A DNA stretch of 64,000 nucleotides from positions 86,822,501 through 86,886,500 of the forward strand of contig CM066734.1 of assembly GCA_033961575.1 (NCBI GenBank). Direction: 5' to 3'. Position 1 is the stretch's first letter. Each line of letters starts with the position of its first letter. The stretch is from Aselliscus stoliczkanus. Its lineage: Eukaryota > Chordata > Mammalia > Chiroptera > Hipposideridae. The notes under the pieces are model-generated. The model saw only the letters and a list, made by a program, of their open reading frames with translations. It searched no databases and had not been told where the DNA came from. Both the position numbers and the translations under genes were made by a program. Shown here one piece after another: positions 1-11,639 of the stretch.

Positions 1-282
1 GGTAAAAACACCTGAAAAGGTGACAAAATGTATAAGAAATCATTACTATTACACGATCCTTCAGTTTTCTTTTTCATTGCTCAAAGTATGATATCATCTT
101 TTAGGATTTTTTTAAAAGTCTGGATACATCTTCCCTGTAGCCTTTTTAGTTTTCCTTGAACACAGTTAAAAACATTTTTCATTTTTCACTATTAAGGGCA
201 AATAGAAGAAAAAAATTCAAAGAGAAACTTCAGATAAAGCAGAAGACAATTGCACAGAGATAGACAGCAGCACTTTAGATTT

Positions 283-497
283 GGACTTCTCCACCTAGGT
301 ACTACTGACGTTTTGGGCCAGATAATTCTTTTTGGTGGAGAACTGTCTTGTGCATTGTAGGATGTTTAGCAGCATCCTTGGCCTATATCCAGTAGATGCC
401 AGTAGCAGACTACCCAGCCCCCGCCAACCCATCTGTAACAACCAAAAATGTCTCCAGACATTGCTAAATATCCCCGGGGGCAAAATCATTACTATTT
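283..497 (+). mobile_element. MER5-like hAT DNA transposon fragment
   Basis: The stretch reads like the MER5A/MER5B family of non-autonomous hAT-Charlie elements: a 'gacgttttgggccagataat' start, a 'gcattgtaggatgtttagca' core and a 'gtctccagacattgctaaat' 3' part followed by a GGGGGCAAAATC end. The outer CAGTGGTTCTCAA terminal repeats are not preserved. The open reading frames crossing it on both strands are incidental. Family assignment is from memory of the consensus. Confidence 0.75.
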
Positions 498-1854
498 TAA
501 ACTCTAATGATGATGATGAAATTGATACTATAAACAGTAAATCAGATTACAGTTCTCAGATGATGATATCCTGTATGAATGGTCTCACTCAAGCAAATGA
601 ATGAACAATATATTTCTAAGGACAAAAAACATGGTATCCTCATTTAGTCATTCAATAGGAAGGACTTTGATTCACAATATTTTGCAACAAGAATTTGGAC
701 CATCCCTTTTTGCTAAAAGGACGTGTAACAGCATTTTTCCATCTTTTAGATATTTGTACACCGAAATTTACTTTATATGGCTCATAAGTGGACAAGTAAA
801 GCACTTGGAAGGAAAGACGTGATGTAAAAACTGAACAAATTCAAGAGGATTGATCACCCTAGGTAGTTATAAATCTAAAAATAAAATGTTTTGCTCTACT
901 GAAGCTAAGAAAATAGCCACCTTTAAACAAAATTAGGAGCTCTCGAAGGTTACAAAAGCATTGAATTTGACAATACATAGACAGAAGTAATGATAAGCCA
1001 GAATCTATTTGTGATGTATTTGAGACTTGGAGTCAGTATTGCATTTTGATGATGTAAGCACAAGAGGAACAAGAAGTAATTATAAACTAGAACCTATTAG
1101 AATTGTCTAAAACCTGGGCCAGTTATTTATAAGATGGACATGTGCCAGATTCATACATGACAACTGACCAGTAAATAGTTATATTCAAAGGACATTGCCA
1201 AATTTAGTACATGTATCTTCAAAACTCGAAAAATATAAAATAAAAATTTAGGTTCGCAATGTTTAAATTCTCATTAAAATTTCCAATGAAGTTATTTTCA
1301 CTACCTTTATTCTTCTGTATGTTATTTGTAAAAGGACTTAAAAGTATTAAAAAATAAAAAGAAACTATTGGACTTAGATGGTAAATGTGATGACAAATCT
1401 TCCTCATATACAGAAAAATCATTAATACCGAAACATTTTGTCAAAGATACACTGCCTAAACATTACTGAGCACCTCCTGTATACAAGGCACTCCCAGGTA
1501 TAGGAATTTAAACTGAAAATACCTTATCTCATGAAGCTTAATATTTACCAGTTATAGAAATTCAAACTTTGAAAATATCTTGATCTCATGAAGCTTAATT
1601 AATATGCACTAAGTAGGATGAGATGTGCATTTTGCAGTCTCAACATTTGAAAGCTATAAATGAACTATAAAATGTGGTGATTCCATGGTTGTGATAGTGG
1701 TAATTAAATGGTGTGTGCAGATTTGATATACAAATAACACCATACAATAATGAAAATGAAATGAAACTCATCAAATAGGATGAAGCTTAGAAACAAGGCT
1801 CATTTTTTTTTTTTTTTAAAGCCACAGAAGAATATATACAGCACAATTTAAAAA
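498..1854. other. RCHY1 intron or flank, no gene recognised
   Basis: AT-rich sequence with no exon-like segment on either strand. The only structure noticed is a degenerate direct duplication around 1,505-1,602, where 'atctcatgaagcttaat' occurs twice. By position it lies inside RCHY1 downstream of coding exon 3, because that gene runs leftward past the window edge. Confidence 0.5.
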
Positions 1855-1867
1855 ATAAGTACAACTA

Positions 1868-2266
1868 GGGCCAGCCGAGTGGCGCATTGGTTAAGAGCTG
1901 GCTTGGGATGCCAGCCGCCCGGTTCAGATCCCACATATGAGGGCCAGTGACACTGCCCTCTACAGCTAACAACAGCTCCACCTGGAGCTGGGCTGCGCAA
2001 GCCCGGGCAACGGTGTAGGCTGTAGACCCTGCTGCAGTGAGCTGCCATAGGCTACAGTGAGTGGCCTGCAGCCAGAGTGAGCTGCCAATAGCTGCGGTGA
2101 GCGACTATCCAGAGGCCAGCGACTGATCTGCCTCATCAGGGAAGAGCGCAATGACAATACCAACATGGGCCAGTGAAGCAACGTCCTCTGCAACTAAACT
2201 GAATAACAAAAAGACAGCAACTTGTCTGTTTCCCTTCCCGATCCCCAATTTAAAAAAAAAAAAAAA
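1868..2266 (+). mobile_element. Long-form tRNA-derived SINE
   Basis: Full long form: Ser-tRNA-like head with B-box-like 'ggttcagatcc', then an 'acagctccacctggagctgg' body, internal 'gtgagtggcc' repeats, and a 'gcaacttgtctgtttccctt' tail ending in poly(A). Target-site duplication aagtacaacta lies at 1,857-1,867 and 2,267-2,277. The usual AATAAAATC end is degraded here. It sits in RCHY1 intronic sequence. Confidence 0.9.
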
Positions 2267-3342
2267 AAGTACAACTAAACATATATTGTAACCTCCATTC
2301 CACAATGATAAAGTAGCTTGTATAGGACCAAAGCTTCTACTAAAAAGTACAAAGGCTGGATTTAAAGAAAACAAACAAGCTGTTTGAAAGCAGTGACAAG
2401 CAACTAAACGCTTAAAAGAGTCAATATCCCATAGAAAAGGAAAATACACTGAGGCAAAGCCAATTCTCTACTTCTTCCTCCTTGAGGGATTTGCAGACCC
2501 TAAACTGTGCTGTGAGAAGCTAACAAGCTAAGCAGGTAAGAGGCTAATAAGCCAAGTATAACACTATAAAGCCTCTGGCAGTTTCCCTGTGCTAAGAAGG
2601 CAAAAATTGGAGTCCAGGTCCCACTACAAAAGAGAAACCCTGGTAAACACCCCAGACTTTAAGTCAAGACCCTTGAGGGGGCATGTCCTAGGAGCCTGAG
2701 TACAAGGGGAAACAAAATAGAACAGGATTTGTAACTGAAACTTAGCCTCTAATACCTCAATCCTTAATTGGGTTAAGTTGGTCTATCTGTATATTAACTG
2801 TCTACAAAAAAAAAAAGTACGTTCTCTCTGGAGAAAAATAATATTCATGGCTTATACAAATTTTTACATATTATATCCAACAACCAAATAAAAAAAGTAT
2901 CAAACATACCAAAAAGCAGAACCAAAGAATCAAAGACCAAGAGGTGAAAAAACAGAAAACAGAACTGACTCACAAGGAATCAAGATATTGGAGTTATCAG
3001 ACACAACCTTAAAATTATGTGTAATTAATATGTTCAAGGAAAAAACAAAATGAATTTCATCCAAGAACTGGAAACTATTGGGGGAGGGAGTGATTAAATG
3101 TAAATTCTATAATTAAAACAAAACCTTAAATAAAAAGCTCAAAAGGCTTAATAGCAGATTCAGCACAGTCACACAGAGACCTAGAAGGTACATCAGCAGA
3201 AACTATCCAATTTAAGCATGAAGAAAAAAAAAAAAGATAATAGGGAAAAATTTAAGAGAAAAGGTCTGTACCTAGAATCCCAAAAAAGGAGAGAGAATAG
3301 GGGAGAACCATTACCTGAAGATTATTTGCCTAAGAATATTTT

Positions 3343-3480
3343 TTTTTTTTTTTTTTTAGCTGAGCCATCCTGCTACCTTTTGGCAGTTCAGCTTGGGCTG
3401 GGCATCAAACTGCTGTTGCTCAGAGCTCAGCTCGCACTCTTGAGCGAGCTCTTAACCAACTGAGCCACTCGGCCGGCCCC
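3343..3480 (-). mobile_element. SINE of the 'ggctcag' short subfamily
   Basis: Reverse-oriented copy: oligo(T), 'agctgagccatcctgc', 'gctgggcatcaaactgctg' and the 'gagccactcggccggcccc' head. It ends at the same internal point as the copies at 6,240 and 55,037. Target-site duplication tgcctaagaatatttt at 3,327-3,342 and 3,481-3,496 is exact, so the insertion is relatively young. Confidence 0.9.
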
Positions 3481-3647
3481 TGCCTAAGAATATTTTTTAA
3501 AACATTATCTGGCCAAGAACATTTCAAAACTGACAAGACACTAAGCCACAAATTCAAGAAATTTTAAAAACTGTAAGCCAGATAAATATCACACACACCT
3601 GATCCTCTCATTCTCTGAGTATGCCCACACTTTCCTCCATTTGTTTC

Positions 3648-3648
<1 letters not shown>

Positions 3649-3692
<44 letters not shown>
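3649..3692. repeat. (CA)n microsatellite
   Basis: About 22 uninterrupted AC dinucleotides, inside old L1 sequence. Confidence 0.95.
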
Positions 3693-3694
<2 letters not shown>

Positions 3695-3909
3695 GGACAC
3701 ACCGTGGAATAACTGCTAAAAAATTAATGATTCAAAAACATCAAGCAGGGCATAAAGACAGATTACTTTCATAGAGGTAATAATAATCCTGAAAGGTGAC
3801 TTTAAACAGAAACCAAATAAACCAGAATATCTTTCAAGTCCTAAAAGAAAGTAACTGTCATCTTAGAATTTTATACCCAGCAAAGATAAAATTTAAAAAT
3901 AAAGGCAAG

Positions 3910-4008
3910 GGGGCCAGCCGAGTGGCGCGGTGGTTAAGCGCTGGCTTGAGAAGCCAGCGGCCCTGGATCGGATCCCACATATGAGCGCCAGTGACACTGC
4001 CCTCAAAA

Positions 4009-4050
<42 letters not shown>
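3910..4050 (+). mobile_element. Short-form SINE with (AAAT)n tail
   Basis: Ser-tRNA-like head ending at 'gacactgccctc', followed directly by an AAAT tail of about 46 bases (from 4,005). Flanked by aataaaggcaag (3,898-3,909) and aataaagggaag (4,051-4,062). The second flank is also the 5' flank of the next SINE. Confidence 0.9.
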
Positions 4051-4055
<5 letters not shown>

Positions 4056-4062
4056 AGGGAAG

Positions 4063-4482
4063 GGCCGGCTGAGTGGCGCGTTCATTAAGAGTTGGCTTGG
4101 GATGCCAGCTCTGAGTAGCAGGGCCCCGGTTCGGATCCCACATATGAAGGCCAGTGACACTGCCCTCTACAGCTAAGATGGTGAACAACAGCTCCACCTG
4201 GAGCTGGGCTGCCATGAGTGCCCAAGGATGGCGTAGGCTGAAGTGGGGCTGCAGTAGGGCTGGCCGGCAGTGGGTGTGTGCTTTTGTGAGCTGCCATGAG
4301 CCACCGTGAGTGGCCGTCCAATGGCCGGCGAGCAACTGCCTCACCTGGGAAGAGTACAATGATAATACCAACATGGGTCAGTGAAGCAACATCCTCCACA
4401 ACTAGACTGAAGAACAAAAAGGACAGCAACTTGTCTGTTCCCCTTCCCCGATTCCCCAATAAAATCTTTTTTAAAACAATAA
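4063..4482 (+). mobile_element. Long-form SINE, back to back with the preceding one
   Basis: Long form with head, body containing 'aacagctccacctggagctg', and a 'ttccccaataaaatcttt' tail with AATAAA and TCTTT. Its flanks are aataaagggaag (4,051-4,062) and aataaaggcaaa (4,483-4,494), the same target as the preceding short SINE. It carries extra 'gagctctgagtagcaggg'-like sequence in the anticodon-arm region, unlike most long copies here. Confidence 0.9.
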
Positions 4483-6239
4483 AATAAAGGCAAAATACAG
4501 CAGCAGAGGGTCATAAAAAGTAATACTAAAGAGAATTCTTCAAACCAAAGGAAAACTATCCCAAAGATGAAGGAGATAAAAAAAGAAAAGAAGAGCAACA
4601 GAAATGGTAAATACATAGGTAAATATAAGAGAACACTGACTGTTCAAAACAATGTCTTATAGAGTTTAACATATACGTAGGTTATGTCATTTCTCCCTTA
4701 AAGATGGCAAAGTATGTAAATGCTGTGCTTACCCACTCTCACGACCATATCAAAATTATACCTAAACTGCACAACAACCATCATTGAGAATCATCTGAAG
4801 TCTAGCTGAACCACAGACAGCCCTTACCACTAAAGACATACAATAGAAGCCACCTCGAAACTGGTAAGAGGGGTAGAGATACAGAACCAGCTGGCACCAT
4901 ACCCGTGTGTGACCATTAAAGATCTAGAGGGATATCTCAACTGCAGAGAACCCTCCAGAGGAGCAATGGGTTCCAGCTCCACACCAGGCTCCCCAGCCCA
5001 GGGTTCCAGTGATGAGAAGTCCCACAAATCTGGCTGTAAAAACCAGCGGAGATTGTCGCTGAGTGACACTAGGGAGGCTGGAGTTTCAGGCACTCCCCTT
5101 AAAGGCCCATGCATAGCCTTACTCATTGATGGAGTCACTTGCTCTGAACTCCAGTGCTGAGGCAGAAGCTCCAAAGGCACCAGGTACATACAGGGAGGAA
5201 CTGAGTTGTCTGGCTTTTAGGTGAGTGCTGGAGGAGGAGCTCTCTCCCAGACAGAGGAGCTGGCAGGAGCTACTGCTTCTTTGTTGAACCCTCCCCCTTC
5301 CTGGCATACAAGCAGGCAGCTGGCATATCTGAGTCTCCATCAACCTAGCTAACACCAGTTATTTGCCCTGACCTGGTAATTCCCTGGGACCCTGCCCCAC
5401 CCAAACTTCGGGCACACCCAAGCCTTTTCAAGACAAAAGGCTTATCTTGGCTGATGTTGCACACAGTACTAAAATCTCTCAAAGCTTCACAAAACCCAAA
5501 CAAGCAACATCTGCCTTTGGTTTTCCCATAACTCTGGGTGAGATGCCTTAAGCCTGGCAATTGTGACAGTCTTGGTTCACAGCTTGGCCTCTGGAGGCAC
5601 CTCCAAGCCCAACATGGGTGGCAAGCATCTGCAGAGTGTTTTGTGGGTCATGCCAAGTGGCCCCAGGCAAGGCATAGCCTGCAGCTGAACTTGGCCTATG
5701 GCGGGGCCCCTCCCAGGAGGCTCCAGGGCTGGCATGCTCAGTGGCCAGCATAGGACCCAGCTGGAGTATCATCCAGCCACCTCCAAGGACGACACCCAAA
5801 GGACAAACTGGGCAGCAACCAGAGCCCTGCTAACACGAATCCTGATTTGTATGGTCAGCCCCTACACAACAGCTTCTTTACTATAATCACAGCCACTCCT
5901 TACAACCAATGAGCCCAAGAATCAATCACTCCAAAGGTTCAACTACAAGAGAGCATACACAACCCACAGAAGGGACATACCTGAAGCACGTGGCTCAGGT
6001 GACCAAAAAGACTGCGCCACTGAACCCCACAACAAGCATACAACATAAGGCCAATCTACTAAGACTAGGAGACACAGCCGCCTTACCTAATATATAGAAA
6101 CAAACACAGGAAGGAAGCCAAAATGGGGAGACAAAGAAACATGTTCCAAATGAAGGAAGACAGCAAAGCTCCAGAAAAAAAACTAAACCAAAAGGAGACA
6201 AGGAATCTACCAAATGCAGAGTTCAAAACACTAGTTATA

Positions 6240-6389
6240 GGGGCCAGCCAAGTGGCACAGTTGGTTAAGAGCTCGCTCAAGAGTGCGAGCTGAGCTCAGC
6301 AACAGCAGTTCGATGCCCAGCCTGAGCTGAGCTGCCACTGAGTTGCCAACAGGTGGCAGGATGGCTCAGCTAAAACAAACAAAAAAAAC
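6240..6389 (+). mobile_element. SINE of the 'ggctcag' short subfamily
   Basis: Head 'gtggcacagttggttaagag', middle 'gcagttcgatgcccag', end 'caggatggctcagcta', then an A-rich tail. Target-site duplication cactagttata at 6,229-6,239 and 6,390-6,400. Inserted into the ORF1-proximal part of the copy A L1, so it post-dates it. Confidence 0.9.
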
Positions 6390-7268
6390 CACTAGTTATA
6401 AATATGCTCACTGATGTCAGGGAGAACTTTAACAAAGAGATAGGAAACACAAATATGGAGATAGAAAACATTTTTAAAAGTCAGAAATAAACAATACAAT
6501 AACTGAAATGAAGAATACAGTAGAGGGAATCAACAGTAGATTAGATGAAGCAGAGGATTGAATCAGCAATTTAAAAGATAAGGCAGCAGAAAACACTCAA
6601 TCAGTACAGCAAAAAGAAAAAAGAATCCAAAAAACTGAGGAAAGTTTAAGGGGCCTCTGTGATAACATCAAGCATACCAATATTCTCATCATAGGGGTAC
6701 CAGAAGGAGAAGAGAGAGATCAAGGAATTGAAAACCTATTTGAAGAAATAATGACAGAAAACTTCCCTAACCTAGTGAAGGAAATAGACATACAAGCCCA
6801 GGAAGCACACAGAGTCACAAACAACATGAACCCAAAGAAGCTAACACCAAGACACTCCATGATTACAATGCCAAAGGTTACAGACAAAGAGAAAATCTTA
6901 AAAGTAGCAAAAGAAGTTAGTTACCTACAAGAGAGCTTCCATAAGACAATCAGCTGATTAACTTTGCAGGCCAGAGGAGACAGGCACAAAATATTGAAAG
7001 TAATGAAAAGCAAGGACCTACAATCAAGATTACTCTATCCAGCAAACCTATCATTTCCAATTGAAGTACAGGTAAAGAACTTCCCAGACAATAAAAAGCT
7101 AAAAGAGCTCATCATCACCAAACAACTTTTATAAGAATCTTAGAGGGGCTTCAAGATTAAATAATAAAAATAAAAAATATGAATAAAATGGCAATAACGA
7201 CATATCCATCAATAATTACTTTAAATGTAAATGGATTAAATGCTCCAATCAAAAGATAAGGTGGCTGA

Positions 7269-7669
7269 GGGCCAGCTGAGTGGCGCACTGGTTAAGAGCC
7301 AGCTTGGGACGCCAGCGGCCCTGGTTCGGATCCCCCATATGAGGGCCAGTGACACTGCCCTCTACACACCTGGAGCTGGGCTGTGTGAGCCCCGGCAAAG
7401 TGTAGGCTGCAGCCCCTGCTGCAGTGGGCTGCCATAAGCTACAGTGAGTGGCCAGCAGCCAGCATGAGCAGCTGGCAGCCAGCATGAGCTGCCAATAGCG
7501 CGGTGAGCGACCATCCAGAGGCCGGCGACCAATCTGCCTCATCCGGGAATAGCACGATGACGACACCAACATGGGCGAGTGAAGCAACATCCTCCGCAAC
7601 TAGACTGAAGAACAAAAAAACAACTTGTCTGTTCCCCTCCCCCAATTCCCCAATAAAATCTTTAAAAAA
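7269..7669 (+). mobile_element. Long-form SINE nested in L1 copy A
   Basis: Long form with tail 'cccccaattccccaataaaa' then TCTTT and poly(A). Target-site duplication of 18 bp with one mismatch (aaaagataaggtggctga at 7,251-7,268; aaaagacaaggtggctga at 7,670-7,687) falls inside the ORF2 start. Copy B lacks an insertion at the matching site. Confidence 0.92.
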
Positions 7670-8269
7670 AAAAGACAAGGTGGCTGAATGGATAAGCAAA
7701 CAAGACCTTTACATATGCTGCCTATAAGAGACTCACTTCAGATTGAAAGATACACACAGAATGAAAGTAAAGGGTTGGAAAAAGATATTTCACAAAAATG
7801 GAAACAAACAAACAAAAAGCTGGGGTAGCAATACTTACACTAGGCAAAACAGACTTAAAAAAACAAAGGCTATAAATAAAAAGAGACAAAGAAGGACCAA
7901 GTAATCCAATTTCTGGGTATTTATCCAAAGAAACCCAAAAAGCTACATTGTGGGGACCTGTGCATTCATGCATCCATATGTTCATTGCAGCATTGCTAAC
8001 AATAGCCAAGATGTAGGTGTCCTTCAATAGAAGAATGGATAGAGAGGCAGTGGTATATATATACAATGGAATATTGCTTGGCCAAGAAAGGGAATGGGTG
8101 GGTTCCTGCCATCTGAAGTGGCATGGATGGAACTGGAGGGTATTTTGCTGACTGGAGTATGTCAGACAGAGAAAGACAGATACAATGTTATTTCGTCTAT
8201 ATGCAGAATCTAAAAAACAAAATAAACAAACAAATAAAACAGAAACAAACTCATATATACAGCAAACAT

Positions 8270-8950
8270 TTTGATGCTTTCCAGGGAGGGGGGTTGGTGT
8301 GAGTAAAAAAGGGAAGGGATTAAGAAGTACAAATTGGTTGTCATAAAGTAGTCATGGGGATGTAGGGTATAGCATAAGGAATATGGTCAGCAATAGTATA
8401 ATAACTATGTATGGTGTAAGACGGGTACCAGATTTATTTGGGGTAATAAATGGGAAAGGGGTTGGGGCAGGGTGAAAAAGTGAGGACATTAAGAAGTACA
8501 AGTTGGTAGTTACAAAATGGTCATGGGAATATAAAATAAAGCATAGGGAATATAGTCAATAATATGGAAATAACTATGTATAATGCCAGTTGGGTACTCG
8601 ATTAGTCAGGGGGATCACTTCTTAAATAATATAAATGTCTAACCATTTGCTGTTAATGGTTAATATAAAGTATTAAATGCCAACTGTAATTGAAAAATTT
8701 TAAAAGGGAGAAAAAAGGTGAAGGGGGATAAGAGGTTCAAATTTCCAGGTATAAAACAAATAGGTCATAGGGATGTAATGCACAGCATGGGGAATATAGT
8801 CAATTATATTGTCATAATGTGGCATGGTGTCAGCTGGTTGCTGGATTTATTATGGTGATCTCTTCTTTAGGTATGTAAATGTTGAATAACTATGGTATAC
8901 CTAAAAACTAACATATTATTGTATGTTAGCTATATTGTAATAAAAACCTT
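8270..8950 (+). repeat. Reiterated 3' UTR units of L1 copy A
   Basis: Three diverged units of very roughly 190 bp each repeat the same word order: 'gattaagaagtacaaattgg', a 'catggggatgta..gcata.ggaatat' block, 'aataactatgta' and 'tgggtact'. Starts are near 8,318, 8,490 and 8,727. Such reiteration is typical of carnivore/bat-type L1 3' UTRs. Copy B (34.45-34.85 kb) has two main units. Confidence 0.65.
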
Positions 8951-9189
8951 TTTTTTTAATCTGTAGATACATGACAAAAATAGCATGTAAATCTGCTTAA
9001 TGTTTAAGACTCTTAAATTGTCCACGAAATGGCAAACGTATTACACTAGTAAGCCAAGGATGTATATTATAATTTCTACGATAAACACTTAGAGAATAAT
9101 GGAAGAACATATAATAAGCTACAGAGAATAAAAATAGAATAGAAAAACTGCTTATTATGATAAACCAAAAGAAGTCAAGAAAAAAAAGA

Positions 9190-9720
9190 GACAAATACTA
9201 AAGCAATAGAAAATTATAAAATTCTAAATTGAAATAAATATATAATTATATTAACAAATGGACTAAATACTTCAGTAAAAAAACTGAGTCTTTATCAAAC
9301 TCAATAAAAACATAAAATTCAATTATATTCTGTTCACAAGATACATGCCTTAAATATAAGTATACAAAATGTTTGGAAATAAAAAAAAATGAAAAAGGAT
9401 ATATACATGCAAAAATTAACCAAAAGGAAGCTGATATAGATACAACAGATCTTAAGGCAGGAAACATTACTAAAGGAGACATTATATAACGATATATGGA
9501 TCAATCATAAAAGAAATACAACAATTCTACGTAAGCACCTAATGATATTGCCTTAAAATATAATGCACAAAAGGACATATACTATATGATTCCACTCATA
9601 AAAAGTACAAAAAGTCAGGGGAGTGTACTGACTTGGAGGGGGCATAAGAAAGGTTACTACGGTGTTACGAATATTGTTTTTTTTATCTGGGTGGCAGTTA
9701 AAAGAGTGTGTTCATAAGCA
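9190..9720 (+). mobile_element. Old L1 ORF2/3' end fragment
   Basis: 'aacaaatggactaaatac' near 9,254 and the following A-rich sequence translate in pieces to the endonuclease part of L1 ORF2. From about 9,560 it switches to 3'-end sequence ('atgattccactcataaaaag'), so this old copy also lacks the middle. Heavily mutated; limits approximate. Confidence 0.5.
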
Positions 9721-9916
9721 AATTCATAAGGTTTGCTTATGATTTCTGCATCTTTTGGTATATTTGTTATCTTTTCTTAAAAAACAAACTATAAAATAAA
9801 AGCAAGAAACTGATTTAAAATATTCAACACAGTGTTTATGTCCAGTGGGAAGGGGGATGAAGGATTGACATAGAACACTTAAGAGTGCCAACAATATTGG
9901 TAACATTCTATTTCTT

Positions 9917-10043
9917 TTTTTTTTTTTATTTTTTTTTTTAATTCTTTTAAGGGCAGCGTCACTGGCCCTCATATGTAGGATCCGAACCTGGGCCCCTGGC
10001 GTCCCAAGCCAGCTCTTAACCACTGCGCCACTCGGCCGGCCCT
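9917..10043 (-). mobile_element. Short-form SINE
   Basis: Reverse orientation: T-rich tail, 'gggcagcgtcactggccctc', and head ending 'ccactcggccggccc'. Target-site duplication gtaacattctatttctt is exact at 9,900-9,916 and 10,044-10,060. Located about 620 bp downstream of RCHY1 coding exon 3, in the following intron. Confidence 0.92.
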
Positions 10044-10666
10044 GTAACATTCTATTTCTTAAACTGAGTGGCTTGTTTGTTGTATTACTATACTTTAAAA
10101 CATATATATGTTATGTTTTTGTATGTTTTTGCATATACCTAATACTTCAGGATTTTTTTAGAAAGAAGAAAATTCCTGTATACCAACATGTCAATAGTAG
10201 CTTGTCAGAGGGTGATTGGACTATAGGCTATTTTTCTTCTTTCTACTTTTCTGTGTTTTCTGATTTCATCAAAATTTTTGCTAATCTTTTTAAAAACTAA
10301 TTCTTAAAAGGGAAAAATTCACCTTAATTTTCTATCTCAGTTGCCTATAAAACAAGTAATATACAAGGATATTTTATATCCCAAAGTTAAAATGTCAAAT
10401 AGCCACACAATAGTTGGTAGGCTAATTAAATGATTATTACTACAGAATCGTGAAGAAACTTTTTAAAATAATGGCAATTTTTTAAAATCTTGATTGTGTT
10501 CGTAGTAACATAGATACATATATTTGTCAAAATTTACTGAACTGGACACTTAAAATGAGTGCATTTTATTAGATGTAAACAATATACCAAAGAAGTTCCT
10601 TTTAAAAAACTATTATTACCCAGATACATTAAAAGCAATTAGAAAAGAACATTTTACATACAGTAC

Positions 10667-10782
10667 CTACAAATTCCACAATTTTCACAATGATACTGCT
10701 TCCTGTCTTTATCAAACAGATGGCATATACTGCAATAATATTCTCCAAATAATGTGCTACATTCCTCACAAATCTGTTGGGC
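10667..10782 (-). CDS. RCHY1: RCHY1 coding exon 3 (CHY/CTCHY zinc-finger region)
   Basis: Reading the minus strand, acceptor AG lies just above 10,782 and donor GTACTG just below 10,667. The exon is 116 nt, entering in phase 0 and leaving with AG of a split Arg codon. It encodes residues 71-108: AQQICEECSTLFGEYYCSIC followed by HLFDKDRKQYHCENCGIC. The Cys/His spacing (C75, C78, C87, C90, H91, H101, C102, C105, C108) is that of the CHY-type and following CTCHY zinc fingers of RCHY1 (Pirh2), an E3 ubiquitin ligase acting on p53. The RING domain and remaining C-terminal exons would lie further left. I found no exon 4 in the 10.6 kb to the window edge. Confidence 0.95.
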
Positions 10783-11015
10783 CTAAAAAAGACACATGTA
10801 AGTAAAAACTGGGATAAATTTACCAAAACATTTTGAATTATTATTTAAATATCCAAAATTTATGTTAAAGAGTATGCAGTTTTATTTTTACAAATTTTTA
10901 AACATCCAAATCAAAGATATTGCTTACTTTAAGAGTTGTCTTACAATCACTATTCTTGATTAAAATTTTTGAACCACCTTAGTGAAAAATTTTAAAAAGA
11001 AAGATAAAATCTTAC

Positions 11016-11135
11016 ATGTTGAATCTTTTCACAGGTTATGCACTGCACTTCCTTTACTTTAAAGCGATCTAGCTGATGATCTTCCTTGTTATCATGACAT
11101 AACCGGCAAGTATAAAGCTTATCACAACAAGGTGC
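11016..11135 (-). CDS. RCHY1: RCHY1 coding exon 2 (CHY zinc finger)
   Basis: Exact 120-nt exon (40 codons, phase 0 both sides) between acceptor TATAG above 11,135 and donor GTAAGA below 11,016. It encodes residues 31-70: APCCDKLYTCRLCHDNKEDH, then QLDRFKVKEVQCITCEKIQH. C33, C34, C40, C43, H44, H50, C62 and C65 provide candidate zinc ligands of the CHY domain, which is substrate-binding in this ligase. Intron to exon 3 is 233 bp; intron to exon 1 is 5.4 kb. No frameshift or stop. Confidence 0.96.
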
Positions 11136-11639
11136 CTATACCGGGGAGAAAAAGAGTTATAAGAAACAAAAGACAAGTTTGCACTGCAAAAAGAAATTTT
11201 CTTCCTCCTCCTCCTGAAACAAAGTCAAAAAGTACAAATAACGGATCAGCTGGGTAAACTGATCCTAAACATAACATTTCACTGTTTCCTGGCACATTTT
11301 AACTATTTTCTTCAACGTCTATATGTATGTTATCTATCTAGCTGTATGAAGTTGAACACAACCTTGTCCTTAGAGACAAATGAATCATGAAGGATGAAAA
11401 TCCCTAGACTGAAAAACTAATCCCACAACATCCTAAACTCATTCTCAGCCTAAATGGCAGGTAGGTAACTTCTTCTTATAGACATTTCCAGATAAATTCA
11501 TTTACCCACTTCAATCTCTAAACATTAAACATTATAAACATTACATTTTAGTTCACTTATGTTTATTGATCATGAATTATATGCCTGATACTTTAGAGTA
11601 TGCAATAAATGTAACAAATGTTTTCAAAAGTGGCAAAGG

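Larger units (their letters stand above)
2290..4700 (+). mobile_element. Old L1 (L1M-type) fragment carrying three nested SINEs
   Basis: Sense-oriented remnants of an old LINE-1. 'agaactgactcacaagg' and 'gagttatcagacacaac' near 2,970 match the ORF1-proximal region of L1M/HAL1 elements. 'attttatacccagcaaagat' near 3,868 and 'aattcttcaaaccaaaggaa' near 4,535 match the ORF1 3' part. All frames are broken. The SINEs at 3,343-3,480, 3,910-4,050 and 4,063-4,482 and a CA microsatellite interrupt it. Outer limits are approximate. Confidence 0.55.
4702..8950 (+). mobile_element. HAL1-like internally deleted L1, copy A
   Basis: L1-derived element in sense orientation. 4,702-6,230 is a GC-richer 5' region. 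About 6,400-7,135 is ORF1-derived (coiled-coil then RNA-binding domain; readable fragment NFPNLVKEIDIQAQEAHRV) with stops such as those near 6,486 and 6,558. About 7,200-7,897 (minus a SINE) is the start of ORF2 (fragments VAEWISKQDLYICCL and GVAILTLGKTDLK). At about 7,898 the sequence jumps to the L1 3' end ('ttctgggtatttatcc') and 3' UTR. Most of the endonuclease and all reverse-transcriptase sequence is missing. SINEs are nested at 6,240 and 7,269. The copy is dead. It shares architecture and junction with the copy at 30.5-35.1 kb. Confidence 0.85.

Noticed and set aside
1848..2449. Reading frames of 60-150 codons over SINEs here and at other copies, with recurring peptides such as WPSYVGSEPG.
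   Set aside because: They recur wherever the long SINE occurs, run antisense to it and have no start or splice context.
1..10600. Search for RCHY1 exon 4 and the RING-domain exons.
   Set aside because: No minus-strand segment encoding the expected Cys-rich sequence was seen. They are presumably left of the window.
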